Positions 6,697 to 13,863 of a stretch of 24,492 bases of DNA are shown in pieces (within the stretch, counting starts at the first letter, position 1; every line of letters starts with the position of its first letter). This DNA is from a virus. A program made the position numbers and the translations under genes. Where the stretch lies: positions 1 through 24,492 of IMG/VR virus record IMGVR_UViG_3300046000_007882, one strand, 5' to 3'. The notes below the pieces were generated by a model. It was given only the letters and a program-made list of their open reading frames with translations. It ran no database searches and had not been told where the DNA came from.

Positions 6697-7119
6697 ATGC
6701 CGCACAACAATGACATTCCATATTTGGTCAAGTATCGCCTCCAAGGTGACGCAGGGCGCAGCCCTCGCACGGTCAAGGTCATGGCAAGAAATCAATCCGA
6801 TGCCAAGAAGGCTGCTATCGCTTCCATCCCTGACGCTAAGATTATCGGTGGCCCGAAAGAACTCAAAGAGGGGACAGGAGACTTTGTTGCTAGTGTCGCA
6901 AAGTGGCTCTCTCGTTGCGTTGGCAAAACCTGCCTCGCGTACACTCAAGCCCCGATAGACCCCAACAGCGGAACTCTAGGTCATGTCCGCAAGCGCGTGA
7001 CTAGAGAAATCGCTCAGACCGTTGGAAATAAATTAGTCAATATTGGTGATGGTAAGGCTGTAAAGACAACCATCACTGTAGGCAAGAAGCGTAAGGCAAC
7101 TCCTCGCAAGAAACGCTAA
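6697..7119 (+). CDS. Basic hypothetical protein, 140 aa
   Basis: I do not recognise this protein. The N-terminal half (PYLVKYRLQGD ... VKVMARNQSDAKKAAIASIPDAKIIGG) looks like a small beta-alpha-beta domain. The middle has two Cys (RCVGKTC) and the C-terminus is Lys/Arg-rich (VGKKRKATPRKKR), suggesting nucleic acid contact. It starts four bases after the upstream stop with only a weak AAGG ribosome site, so it probably shares the late transcript from 6141. Its stop overlaps the stop of the convergent minus-strand gene. Nothing indicates secretion or membrane insertion. Confidence 0.7.
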   Translation: MPHNNDIPYLVKYRLQGDAGRSPRTVKVMARNQSDAKKAAIASIPDAKIIGGPKELKEGTGDFVASVAKWLSRCVGKTCLAYTQAPIDPNSGTLGHVRKRVTREIAQTVGNKLVNIGDGKAVKTTITVGKKRKATPRKKR

Positions 7120-8072
7120 AGGATCACGCAGTTTTTAACTCTGCGTTTACTGACCGCCAACGGTCGTAGCCCCTTATATTCCATAAATGAATTTCTACTT
7201 TTATCACTTCTGATAATAAAGTAGACTTCGTCTTGTTGTCTCAGATCATGAATAGATTTGAGAATTGCAGTAACCTTGAGGATCAATTCTGAATCTTTAA
7301 TGGAATAGTTCCCGTTGAATGTGTGAATGATCACAGCCCCATTGGGGCTTATGTCTGTACCAAAGACCACATCAATTGATTCTGCTTTAGTTGCAAGTCT
7401 TGCGATGTTTTTACTGAGTTTGAAGTAAGGGACTGTTGCGTTTGGATCTCCCATATGGACGATAGTGACCAATTCCTTCTCGACAGCCTCACGGATGAGC
7501 AACCTACCTTTCTCGCGATAGTAATTGTCAGCAGATTCCCAATTTTCCGCATCTTCTTTCTTTATTGAAAGTGGGTACTGATTGTTGTCTAAATCCACTA
7601 GAAGAATATCTGCCTTTGGTTTGTCGTGGGATTGAGTATATTCGGGTGGGGGTAGGATTGCTTTTATACAAGCATTTACCCGAAATTCCCTTTTATTAGT
7701 GCTGAACACCACATTGATTGGGCCATGTTTTTCAAGTACTCTGTTAAGAATGCTCAATAAGGTTGTTTCATTCCTAATGCCAGCGGACAGTCTGCCTTGA
7801 GCATTCTTCAACTTCACTAGAATAGAATATTCATTGCTAGCAACAAGCCCACCGATACTTGACCCTCTCAAATTCTTATCGTGAGGAAAGCCTGTTTGCT
7901 TTTCAATCTGTTTTAGTAGGGTGGGTCTATGTTCATCAGTAAGAACGATGATCTGTTTTGCATTTGTGTATCTGTCGTTCTTCTTCTTGATCTCATAGCC
8001 AAGAATTTCTAGTTGATTGACAATTTCGTTTCGCTTCCCAATATTTTGATTTCTGACAGAGAGTTTATTCAT
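7116..8072 (-). CDS. Possible PD-(D/E)XK nuclease-like protein
   Basis: The 318-residue protein lies opposite to its neighbours. The centre resembles a restriction-endonuclease fold: N101-E102 on a predicted helix after SAGIRNE, then D155 in KADILLVD, then S169-I-K171 in PLSIKK, followed by an aromatic segment (NWESADNYY). E102/D155/K171 could be the catalytic set, with S169 in place of the usual acidic residue. The N-terminal 90 residues have a basic region and a helical region. The ribosome site AGGAAAG lies upstream. A single inverted gene among late genes suggests an acquired accessory gene, for example for host DNA breakdown or exclusion of other phages. The nuclease call is tentative. 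Confidence 0.55.
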   Translation of the reverse strand: MNKLSVRNQNIGKRNEIVNQLEILGYEIKKKNDRYTNAKQIIVLTDEHRPTLLKQIEKQTGFPHDKNLRGSSIGGLVASNEYSILVKLKNAQGRLSAGIRNETTLLSILNRVLEKHGPINVVFSTNKREFRVNACIKAILPPPEYTQSHDKPKADILLVDLDNNQYPLSIKKEDAENWESADNYYREKGRLLIREAVEKELVTIVHMGDPNATVPYFKLSKNIARLATKAESIDVVFGTDISPNGAVIIHTFNGNYSIKDSELILKVTAILKSIHDLRQQDEVYFIIRSDKSRNSFMEYKGLRPLAVSKRRVKNCVIL

Positions 8073-8084
8073 AAATGATTCTTT

Positions 8085-8092
8085 CCTAAATA
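8085..8092 (+). promoter_or_regulatory. Late promoter CCTAAATA, five bases before an ATG
   Basis: CCTAAATA, then ATAGT (five bases), then the ATG at 8098, with no Shine-Dalgarno. It predicts +1 on the start codon, as at 366, 6141 and (minus strand) 14931. It also lies in the short region upstream of the divergent gene that starts at 8072. Confidence 0.6.
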
Positions 8093-8097
8093 ATAGT

Positions 8098-8673
8098 ATG
8101 GCTTACACACTACATGTTCTTGGTGCAGTTGATTACTCTATGTGTTGTCCTTGCGTATGTATCTTTACTGGTGGAGCGGTCTTTAATTATGAGTCATGCA
8201 TATTCTTTTATCTCACCGACACTAAGAAGTATGCCCAAAAATTCAATGGAAACATCCACGGTAAACTTTTCTCTGAATGGGAAGAGGAAATGGAGAGGTA
8301 CTGTTCTATTGCAGATTGGGCAATGGATATTCTCAAAGGATGCTCGCAGGTGGCTATTGAGGGTTATGCGTTTGGAGCAACAGGTAAGATTTTTAATATT
8401 GCAGAAAATACCTGCATTTTGAAGTATAAATTATACCAAGAGGGCATACCAACTACTATCATTCCACCGACTGAGAATAAGAAATTATTTTGTGGGCGCG
8501 GAAATGGTGATAAAAATGCAATGCACGATGCATTTCTAGCAGAAACTGGAATAAATTTGAAACTGATACTTACCCCAAATAAACAGGACTCTGTGTCGCC
8601 AGTTTCTGACATAGTAGATTCTTATGCGCTATGTAAGATTCTACATAGTCAAGTGATTCTCAATTCAATTTAG
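8098..8673 (+). CDS. RuvC-like Holliday junction resolvase
   Basis: The 191-residue protein has an RNase H-fold resolvase pattern. The first acidic residue is D12 in VLGAVDYSM, the second E89 in VAIEGYAFG, and the last pair D171/D174 in DIVDSYALCKIL. A basic loop GRGNGDKNAMHDAF at 133-146 matches the Lys-containing region before the last helix in phage RuvC relatives. Such enzymes cleave four-way or branched DNA so that replicated DNA can be packaged. The start at 8098 is supported because it places the first beta strand right at the N-terminus, as in the family. No Shine-Dalgarno is present. It ends convergently, overlapping the stop of the spanin candidate by four bases. Confidence 0.75.
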   Translation: MAYTLHVLGAVDYSMCCPCVCIFTGGAVFNYESCIFFYLTDTKKYAQKFNGNIHGKLFSEWEEEMERYCSIADWAMDILKGCSQVAIEGYAFGATGKIFNIAENTCILKYKLYQEGIPTTIIPPTENKKLFCGRGNGDKNAMHDAFLAETGINLKLILTPNKQDSVSPVSDIVDSYALCKILHSQVILNSI

Positions 8674-9197
8674 CGGCTCGACACATCGACATCTTCATTG
8701 AGAGGTTGTGGAGTTGACATAACTTTTCTTTTTGTTATGTACCTCGACCAATAGTACGACCCAACAGCCACAACCATACCCACATAGAAAAGTACTGCAT
8801 ACCAATTGATGCGGCTGAGACTTATCATAGTCCCCGCAGGAAGCACCACAGGTGTTGTTGCAGGAATTGATGTTGATGTCGCTTCCATAGTTCTAATTGG
8901 AGTATTCTCAGGAAGAATCACAACAGAATCCTTTGGGAGAACAATTGTCATTGGTTCTTTTGTGTTCTGAACTAATACTTCAATAGGCACATCAATCTTC
9001 ACTTCAGTCTTCTTTTCGGTCTTCATTAAAGTGTCAACAGGAATCTCTGCAATGACATCTTCAACGACAACAGATTTGGTTGGCTTGGTGAGTATATCAG
9101 GAACCTTCTCAGTGAGTGGTGGGGTTCTGATCTGTGTAGTGCATGATGCAAGTGTGAATAGAACGAGAAGTGATATTGTAATGATGATGTTTTTCAT
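8670..9197 (-). CDS. Putative unimolecular spanin (lipoprotein plus C-terminal TM)
   Basis: The 175-residue protein starts with a lipoprotein signal (MKNIIITISLLVLFTLASC), with a lipobox ending at C19. A long Thr/Val/Pro-rich region follows (20-128), which looks like extended beta structure. A membrane segment lies at about 130-150 (NWYAVLFYVGMVVAVGSYYW), followed by a positive cytoplasmic stretch (RYITKRK). A lipid-anchored N-terminus in the outer membrane and a C-terminal inner-membrane helix is the layout of unimolecular spanins such as phage T1 gp11. These fuse the two membranes in the last step of lysis. The start overlaps the holin-candidate stop (ATGA). No sequence-level match was tested, so the call rests on topology and position. 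Confidence 0.65.
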   Translation of the reverse strand: MKNIIITISLLVLFTLASCTTQIRTPPLTEKVPDILTKPTKSVVVEDVIAEIPVDTLMKTEKKTEVKIDVPIEVLVQNTKEPMTIVLPKDSVVILPENTPIRTMEATSTSIPATTPVVLPAGTMISLSRINWYAVLFYVGMVVAVGSYYWSRYITKRKVMSTPQPLNEDVDVSSR

Positions 9198-9631
9198 GAC
9201 TTGTTTCCCGCTGCTGCCGTTCCAAAGTAGAAACCAGATAAGGCCAGAAGTATTTGACGGTTCTCTTGTGTAAACAAGAATCCATGAACTTCAGTGAAGA
9301 TTATATTTGTAGTCTGAGGAATAAGCCCAAACAGAATTTCAGGATTTGTGTCAACAACTTCTACAACCGTGGGAATACCAAAGAATGGGAGAATGAATGG
9401 AGCAACAATCGTTCCAAACAAAATCGTCAATACAATCATTTGTCTGACACTCTTTCCAATATCAAGAGGTACTCGTTCGGCAGCACCTTTGCGAGTTGCT
9501 TCATCGTGGATCTTGTTTGCTGTTAGCCGTTCAAACATCTCCTTGTCGGCAATGCGTTTCTCTGCCATATGACGGAAGAGGAACCCCGCGAAACTTCCTC
9601 CGATCAGTGTAATAAGTTCAGTTGCTATCAT
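9194..9631 (-). CDS. Putative three-TM holin
   Basis: The 145-residue protein has three hydrophobic segments: about 5-20 (ELITLIGGSFAGFLF), about 64-86 (MIVLTILFGTIVAPFILPFF) and about 125-141 (ILLALSGFYFGTAAAG). A charged helix separates the first two. Size and topology fit phage or GTA-type three-TM holins, which open the inner membrane at lysis. The frame is open to an ATG at 9679, but the ATG at 9631 has a clear ribosome site (GGAGAG) and begins directly with the first membrane segment, so it is chosen. It is coupled by an ATGA overlap to the spanin candidate. No endolysin gene lies beside it in this window. Confidence 0.6.
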   Translation of the reverse strand: MIATELITLIGGSFAGFLFRHMAEKRIADKEMFERLTANKIHDEATRKGAAERVPLDIGKSVRQMIVLTILFGTIVAPFILPFFGIPTVVEVVDTNPEILFGLIPQTTNIIFTEVHGFLFTQENRQILLALSGFYFGTAAAGNKS

Positions 9632-9682
9632 TGGACTCTCCGTTGTAATTTGAGATAACATCATATTGAATCTACTCACTTT

Positions 9683-12247
9683 TTATATAAAGTTAGTTCT
9701 CTTTGTCATGGATCTTCGACGCTTACTATTTGCACGACCGCGCTTCCCCTTTGACTTTCGTGCCGCCTTGACTGCTCTGCGTGATCGAAGTGCCTTCTCG
9801 GCTCCACCAACCTTCACACAAGTTCTACCGCCCCGCTTTCCAAGTTTCTGACCTGTGGGACACTTGAAAATGATTTTCTTTTTACCACCACGAATGACAA
9901 TCTTTCGTTTGGCTCCTTCAGCCAACAACTCAAGTTCTTCAGCCGAAATGAGTTCTAGGGCAGTCTCAACATCAATGGTGTCAACCCCATGAACAACATA
10001 ATGTGTTTCCATAAGGGTAGTGTTTTTAATGTCAAGAGATAGTTTCAAACTTTCTGCTTGAGATCTCTTTTCCATTGCTTGTTTTGCTGCTAGGACAACA
10101 TCCTTATCCTTATGTTTCAATCCTTGACTAATATGTTCAGGAGTAGCATTTGGGTGTTGCATTGCTGCATGGGCAACAGCATAATGCTCATGTTTCAATC
10201 CTTGACTAATATGTTCAGGAGTAGCATTTGGGTGTTGCATTGCTGCTCGGGCAACATCATAATGCTCATGTTTCAATCCTTGACTAATATTGTCAGGACT
10301 AGCATTTGGGTGTTGCATTGCTGCATGGGCAACAGCATAATTCTCATGTTTCAATCCTTGACTAATATTGTCAGGACTAGCATTTGGGTGTAAGACTGCT
10401 GCTCGGGCAACCCTCCAATTCTCATGTTTCAATCCTTGACTAATATGTTCAGGACTAGCATTTGGGTGTGAGACTGCTGCTCGGGCAACATTATAATCCT
10501 CATGTTTCACTCCTTGACTAATATGTTCAGGAGTAGCATTTGGGTGTGAGAGTGCTGATTGGGCAACAGCAGCATCCTTATGTTTCAATCCTTGACTAAT
10601 ATGTTCAGGAGTAGCATTTCGGTGTGAGACTGCTGCTCGGGCAACATAAGAATCCTTATGTTTCAATCCTTGACTAATATGTTCAGGACTAGCATTTGGG
10701 TGTGAGACTGCTACTTGGGCAACCCTCCAATCCTCATGTTTCAATCCTTGACTAATATGTTCAGGACTAGCATCTGGGTGTGAGACTGCTGCTTGGGCAA
10801 CAGCAGCATCCTTATGTTTCAATCCTTGACTAATATGTTCAGGACTAGCCTTTGGGTGTGAGAGTGCTGCTAGGGAAACCCTATAATCCTTATGTTTCAA
10901 TCCTTGACTAATATTGTCAGGACTAGCATCTGGGTGTGAGAGTGCTGCTCGGGCAATCCTATAATCCTTATGTTTCACTCCTTGACTAATATGTTCAGGA
11001 GTAGCCTTTGGGTGTTGTATTGCTGCTCGGGCAACATAATAATCATTATCCTTCAACCCTTGACTAATATGTTCAGGAGTAGCATTTGGGTGTTGCATTG
11101 CTGATTGGGCAACCTCATAATTCTCATGTTTCAACCCTTGACTAATATTGTCAGGACTAGCATTTGGGTGTTGCATTGCTGCTCGGGCAACCCTATAATC
11201 CTTATCCTTCAACCCTTGACTAATATGTTCATGAGTAGCCTTTGGATGGCTGACTGCTGCTTGGCGAACACCAAAATACCCATCCTTCAACCCTTGACTA
11301 ATATGTTCAGGAGTAGCATTTGGGTGTTCCATTGCTGCTCGGGCAACCTCTATCCGATCAGACTTCATCATTCTTGATAGAATTTCAGGATGAGTGTTTC
11401 TTTTGGGATCAGCAAAGTGGGCTTCAGCGTGACCTTTTCCAAACTCATCGTACATCTTGTGTTGCTTTTCAACACTTAGATTCTTGGCATCACCCGAAAA
11501 GAAATCATAGACCTCTTTTTTCTTACCCGTCATCAAGGCACTTGTCTGCTTCTGAATATGATGCGCTTCATCAGGTCTGATCGTAGTATTGTCTTGATTC
11601 ACAATACCTCGATCACCAAAACCATGAGAACGAACCATTTCACCTCGATGGTTTGTGTAAAACAAGATCCCGTGACCATGCGAATAGTGCTTGAGGTGGG
11701 CTACATCATGATTACCTTTGACACACCAAGTACAAGAAGAACTCGTATGCTTCTTGATTGTATTTGAGATTTTCTTGAATTCATCATCGTCCTTGACATC
11801 ATTGACATGAACCTGATGAACATCAAGAACCCCATGCTCAGGATGTTGAATCTGACCGATATGGTACTTGTCCATACCCTCAAGTTTACTCGCTGTTACT
11901 GTTGATTTTTGGTCACTCTGAGATCGAAGGAATCTTGATATCGAATCGTGTGTATGATCCTTCAAGTTTCCCGTAAGATCACCATTGGTCTTACCTTTTC
12001 TCCATCCTTTGATGACATGCTTGAGACTTAGTTCGTCTTCATTTGGATTGTAGGTCTTGTCCAAGAACTGTTTGGTGGCATAAGTCCCCTCATCATGACC
12101 TTGAACATGAGGATGCGCTGCCGCTATTCTTCTTCTAGCCTCTTCAGGATCCTGATGAACCATAGGATGGTCTTTATGATGCTTCATGTACCGATTGATA
12201 AACTCATCAATTTTTGCTTCGATTAGGTATTCTTTGAATGATATCAT
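9683..12247 (-). CDS. Giant LRV-repeat protein with capsid-targeting start and basic core-like tail
   Basis: The 854-residue protein begins MISFKEYLIEA, matching the capsid-targeting pattern with a cut at LIE|A. Residues 20-300 form a His-rich domain with SSSCTWCVKGNHD (169-181) and GILFYTNHRGEMV, which recalls an unnamed domain in other phage proteins. Residues 308-723 are 16 tandem 26-residue units (HPNA(S/T)PEHISQGLK then K/E-D and a VARAA helix), matching the leucine-rich-repeat-variant (LRV) consensus and predicting an alpha solenoid. The tail from about 770 has LLAE|G (777) and then a Lys/Arg-rich 77-residue module (KIVIRGGKKK, CPTGQ, RTCVKV, SKRRRSM). The start at 12247 is chosen over 12274 because it gives an ATGA overlap with the upstream gene. 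Probable packaged protein whose tail could bind DNA or the prohead core. Confidence 0.8.
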   Translation of the reverse strand: MISFKEYLIEAKIDEFINRYMKHHKDHPMVHQDPEEARRRIAAAHPHVQGHDEGTYATKQFLDKTYNPNEDELSLKHVIKGWRKGKTNGDLTGNLKDHTHDSISRFLRSQSDQKSTVTASKLEGMDKYHIGQIQHPEHGVLDVHQVHVNDVKDDDEFKKISNTIKKHTSSSCTWCVKGNHDVAHLKHYSHGHGILFYTNHRGEMVRSHGFGDRGIVNQDNTTIRPDEAHHIQKQTSALMTGKKKEVYDFFSGDAKNLSVEKQHKMYDEFGKGHAEAHFADPKRNTHPEILSRMMKSDRIEVARAAMEHPNATPEHISQGLKDGYFGVRQAAVSHPKATHEHISQGLKDKDYRVARAAMQHPNASPDNISQGLKHENYEVAQSAMQHPNATPEHISQGLKDNDYYVARAAIQHPKATPEHISQGVKHKDYRIARAALSHPDASPDNISQGLKHKDYRVSLAALSHPKASPEHISQGLKHKDAAVAQAAVSHPDASPEHISQGLKHEDWRVAQVAVSHPNASPEHISQGLKHKDSYVARAAVSHRNATPEHISQGLKHKDAAVAQSALSHPNATPEHISQGVKHEDYNVARAAVSHPNASPEHISQGLKHENWRVARAAVLHPNASPDNISQGLKHENYAVAHAAMQHPNASPDNISQGLKHEHYDVARAAMQHPNATPEHISQGLKHEHYAVAHAAMQHPNATPEHISQGLKHKDKDVVLAAKQAMEKRSQAESLKLSLDIKNTTLMETHYVVHGVDTIDVETALELISAEELELLAEGAKRKIVIRGGKKKIIFKCPTGQKLGKRGGRTCVKVGGAEKALRSRRAVKAARKSKGKRGRANSKRRRSMTKRTNFI
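10079..11326 (-). repeat. 16 tandem 78-bp repeats encoding LRV units
   Basis: Sixteen in-frame units of 78 bases encode residues 308-723 of the 854-aa protein. The H-P-N/K/D-A-S/T-P-(E/D)-(H/N)-I-S-Q-G-(L/V)-K part is nearly fixed. Variation is concentrated at unit positions 15-19 and 21-26. A degenerate partial unit precedes them (residues about 286-307). Near-identity at DNA level suggests recent expansion, with length change by slippage or recombination possible. Confidence 0.95.
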
Positions 12248-12486
12248 TGTGTGAGAGGATTCTTTCTGCGCCACATAGGAGTCTTTGTCCGTGACTTGAT
12301 AGGAGGAATCTCCCCCGTGGACACTCCCGCAAGACCCGCTCCTGAAGCCGTGTTAGCGACTCCTGCATCCTCGTCGAGCATGAACATAAGCATCTCCATC
12401 TTGGCAGGATCGTTCTGTGCTTCCTCTAGGAGAGCATTACCCTCTGCTTGAAGGGCTTCTGATAGTACTTGCGAGTATTTCTTCAT
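12244..12486 (-). CDS. Small protein with capsid-targeting-like start
   Basis: The 80-residue protein begins MKKYSQVLSEALQ, with LSE|A at 8-11 fitting the prohead-protease rule. The first 40 residues are helical and acidic (ALLEEAQNDPAKMEML). The middle is Gly/Ala/Ser-rich and the end basic (KSRTKTPMWRRKNPLTQ). Both ends overlap neighbours in ATGA fashion: the ATG overlaps the stop of the 124-aa gene and the TGA overlaps the ATG of the LRV gene, so translation is coupled. It may be a small head-core or internal protein like those of T4; no named family is recognised. Confidence 0.75.
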   Translation of the reverse strand: MKKYSQVLSEALQAEGNALLEEAQNDPAKMEMLMFMLDEDAGVANTASGAGLAGVSTGEIPPIKSRTKTPMWRRKNPLTQ

Positions 12487-12857
12487 ATTCTTCTCAATTC
12501 TTCGAAAAGTTCGTTGTCTAGACTTATTTCTCTCAGAACCACTTCAGGAATCTCTTTGTGTAAAGTGTTGAGATATTGAAGATAAGTCTTTAGTTGGCTG
12601 TGATACTTCTGTTCCATCCTAAAGAACAGAATTCTGTTCCCATTCTCAACCCCAAACACATTGATAAAGACCGTAAGGTGGTTGAGTATCAACCTATTAC
12701 GCTGACTTCTGTCCCCATCAAGGCGGTTTATGAGCCTCTTGAGGTACTTGATCCTGTCCAAATCCTCATAGAACTCCTGTAGAGAAGTACATTGGGGATT
12801 ATCATAATGTTCAAGTGCGAAGGCTATGAATCCTTCTTCACATAAAAGGTTCATCAT
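12483..12857 (-). CDS. Conserved T4-like phage hypothetical protein
   Basis: The 124-residue helical protein has the signature YDNPQCTSLQEFYEDLDRIK followed by LKRLINRL, LILNHLTVFINVFG and LFFRMEQKYHSQLKTYLQYL. This pattern recalls a hypothetical protein I know from T4-like cyanophages and pelagiphages, with no assigned function. The frame is open to 12917, but that start lies inside the upstream gene; the ATG at 12857 (or the adjacent one at 12854) gives the usual family start (MNLLCEEGFI). The ribosome site is weak. It overlaps the next gene by ATGA. Confidence 0.7.
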   Translation of the reverse strand: MMNLLCEEGFIAFALEHYDNPQCTSLQEFYEDLDRIKYLKRLINRLDGDRSQRNRLILNHLTVFINVFGVENGNRILFFRMEQKYHSQLKTYLQYLNTLHKEIPEVVLREISLDNELFEELRRI

Positions 12858-12867
12858 AATGAAAATC

Positions 12868-13341
12868 TTATTCTTTGGTTGACATGTAAATTTCAGCGTC
12901 GAGAGAGTACAAGCCACCAGGAACAGCCATCTTGCGAATCTTTATATTTCCGTGCTGCTTTGCGCGAAGGAAGATGATATCGTCCGTGTATGCATTTCCT
13001 GTAACTGGGTGTTCGCCTTGAAGATTGTCGTATTGAGATATCTTGTAAGTTCCTGATCCGCCATCGTAATCCTCAACATTGATGCCGATAGTTTGCAATT
13101 CAGCAAAAAGACGGTTGAGGGAATCGGTTGGGTGAAGGTGGGATCCCATCAACGAACGCTTGATGAAGAAGTTGATAGTTTGAAGGTTCTCTTCTTTCTC
13201 AATGTAGAACAACCCTTCCTTGTCAAGAGCAGATCGGTGGTTGGTATTGTAAGTTGTTTCCTTCAGAGTCGCAGTTCTGATGGCGTTTAGGGTCTTGGCT
13301 GCGGCATCTTGTAGGGGGTCTTTTCGCGTGAAATAACTCAT
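12868..13341 (-). CDS. Hypothetical protein, first gene of the minus-strand operon
   Basis: The 157-residue protein is not recognised. Its N-terminal part is helical (DPLQDAAAKTLNAIRTATL). The rest looks like mixed alpha/beta, with FYIEKEENLQTINFFIKRS, a Gly-rich YDGGSGTYKIS turn and a C-terminal IKIRKMAVPGGLYSLDAEIYM. The ATG at 13341 is preferred to one at 13353 because the ribosome site GGAGAAG lies six bases before it and overlaps the upstream ATG. It heads a run of coupled genes leading to the lysis pair. No signal or membrane segment is present. Confidence 0.7.
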   Translation of the reverse strand: MSYFTRKDPLQDAAAKTLNAIRTATLKETTYNTNHRSALDKEGLFYIEKEENLQTINFFIKRSLMGSHLHPTDSLNRLFAELQTIGINVEDYDGGSGTYKISQYDNLQGEHPVTGNAYTDDIIFLRAKQHGNIKIRKMAVPGGLYSLDAEIYMSTKE

Positions 13342-13358
13342 TTTCTTCTCCATGTTTG

Positions 13359-13373
13359 GGCATTATTATGTAT
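13359..13373 (-). promoter_or_regulatory. Candidate promoter motif ATACATAATAATGCC
   Basis: Read on the minus strand, this 15-base motif matches 14 of 15 bases of one at 15103-15117. Both sit just after a terminator hairpin and before a minus-strand transcription unit. CATAAT could serve as a -10 box, but no matching -35 is visible; a phage-modified or activator-dependent promoter is possible. Confidence 0.4.
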
Positions 13374-13379
13374 GAAAGA

Positions 13380-13410
13380 AAAGACGGGGAGTTTTTGGCT
13401 CCCCGTCTTT
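13380..13410 (-). terminator. Terminator hairpin after the 41-aa gene
   Basis: A 12-bp stem (AAAGACGGGGAG/CTCCCCGTCTTT read on the minus strand) with a seven-base loop is followed on the minus strand by TTCTTTC. It lies 22 bases after the stop of the 41-aa gene. The hairpin is symmetric enough to act on the other strand as well. Confidence 0.8.
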
Positions 13411-13432
13411 AATTTGATCGTCTTAGATGTTC

Positions 13433-13558
13433 TTACTTATTCCAGGGTAGTTTCTTTGAAAACCATCCCCAAAGAGGCTGACCAATCAAGGCTCCCGCAA
13501 CGAAGATTACTACTGCGAAGAAAGCCGTACCTAGCGAACTTGATATAAATTCTGACAT
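13433..13558 (-). CDS. Small one-TM membrane protein, 41 aa
   Basis: A 41-residue reading frame on the minus strand begins MSEFISSSLGTAFFAVVIF and ends KKLPWNK. Residues about 10-27 form one hydrophobic segment (GTAFFAVVIFVAGALIG), followed by WGWFSKK, an aromatic/positive border typical of a cytoplasmic end. A strong ribosome site AAAGGAG lies five bases before the ATG, and a terminator follows closely, so it is a real single gene. I do not recognise it. A late-expressed one-span protein could be a lysis regulator or host-envelope modifier. Confidence 0.75.
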   Translation of the reverse strand: MSEFISSSLGTAFFAVVIFVAGALIGQPLWGWFSKKLPWNK

Positions 13559-13615
13559 TTTTGCTCCTTTGTAAAGCAGGTTCTAATCTACTATATATGG
13601 TCATTTTTCAACGAT

Positions 13616-13623
13616 GCTAAATA
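13616..13623 (+). promoter_or_regulatory. Late promoter GCTAAATA, leader begins with GGAG
   Basis: GCTAAATA then five bases puts the predicted +1 at 13629. The transcript would begin with the ribosome site itself (GGAGACAATCACT) 13 bases before the ATG at 13642. Confidence 0.7.
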
Positions 13624-13641
13624 CAGTAGGAGACAATCACT

Positions 13642-13863
13642 ATGGCTATACAGTACACACAGTCGTTCGCGATCCCTTCGGGGGGATGGACAGGATCCGC
13701 TCAAGGCATCATTATTGGGGGAATCACAGGCATTACCGCAAATGTCCGCTTGTGGGGTGACGGAACAAACGCATTGGTTCCTGTTTCTCTAGCACCAGGG
13801 GTTATCTTGGACATGAAAGTCCGACATGTGTTCCACTCAGGAACCGTCACAGGCTTGAATTAA
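13642..13863 (+). CDS. Small beta-rich late protein, 73 aa
   Basis: The 73-residue protein is rich in Gly, Thr, Val and Ile (SGGWTGSAQGIIIGGITGIT, VRLWGDGTNALVPVSLAPG), which points to an all-beta virion protein. It has its own late promoter and a GGAG ribosome site. The style resembles the beta-strand regions of the 536-aa tail protein at 16495, so a decoration, tail or fibre accessory role is possible. I do not recognise the family. It ends convergently with the exonuclease gene, overlapping by four bases. Confidence 0.7.
   Translation: MAIQYTQSFAIPSGGWTGSAQGIIIGGITGITANVRLWGDGTNALVPVSLAPGVILDMKVRHVFHSGTVTGLN

Noticed and set aside
7126-7145. Hairpin ACGCAG...CTGCGT at the convergent gene ends as a terminator
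   Set aside because: The stem is only about six pairs and no T-run follows it on either strand.
10079-11326. Tandem 78-bp repeats as a CRISPR array or non-coding satellite
   Set aside because: All units keep one open minus-strand frame, vary mainly at coding-meaningful positions and have no unique spacers; they encode LRV repeats.
10112-11377. Plus-strand reading frames with repeated MFQSLTNMFRSSIWVLHCC segments
   Set aside because: They are reverse-strand shadows of the LRV repeats with no promoter or ribosome site.
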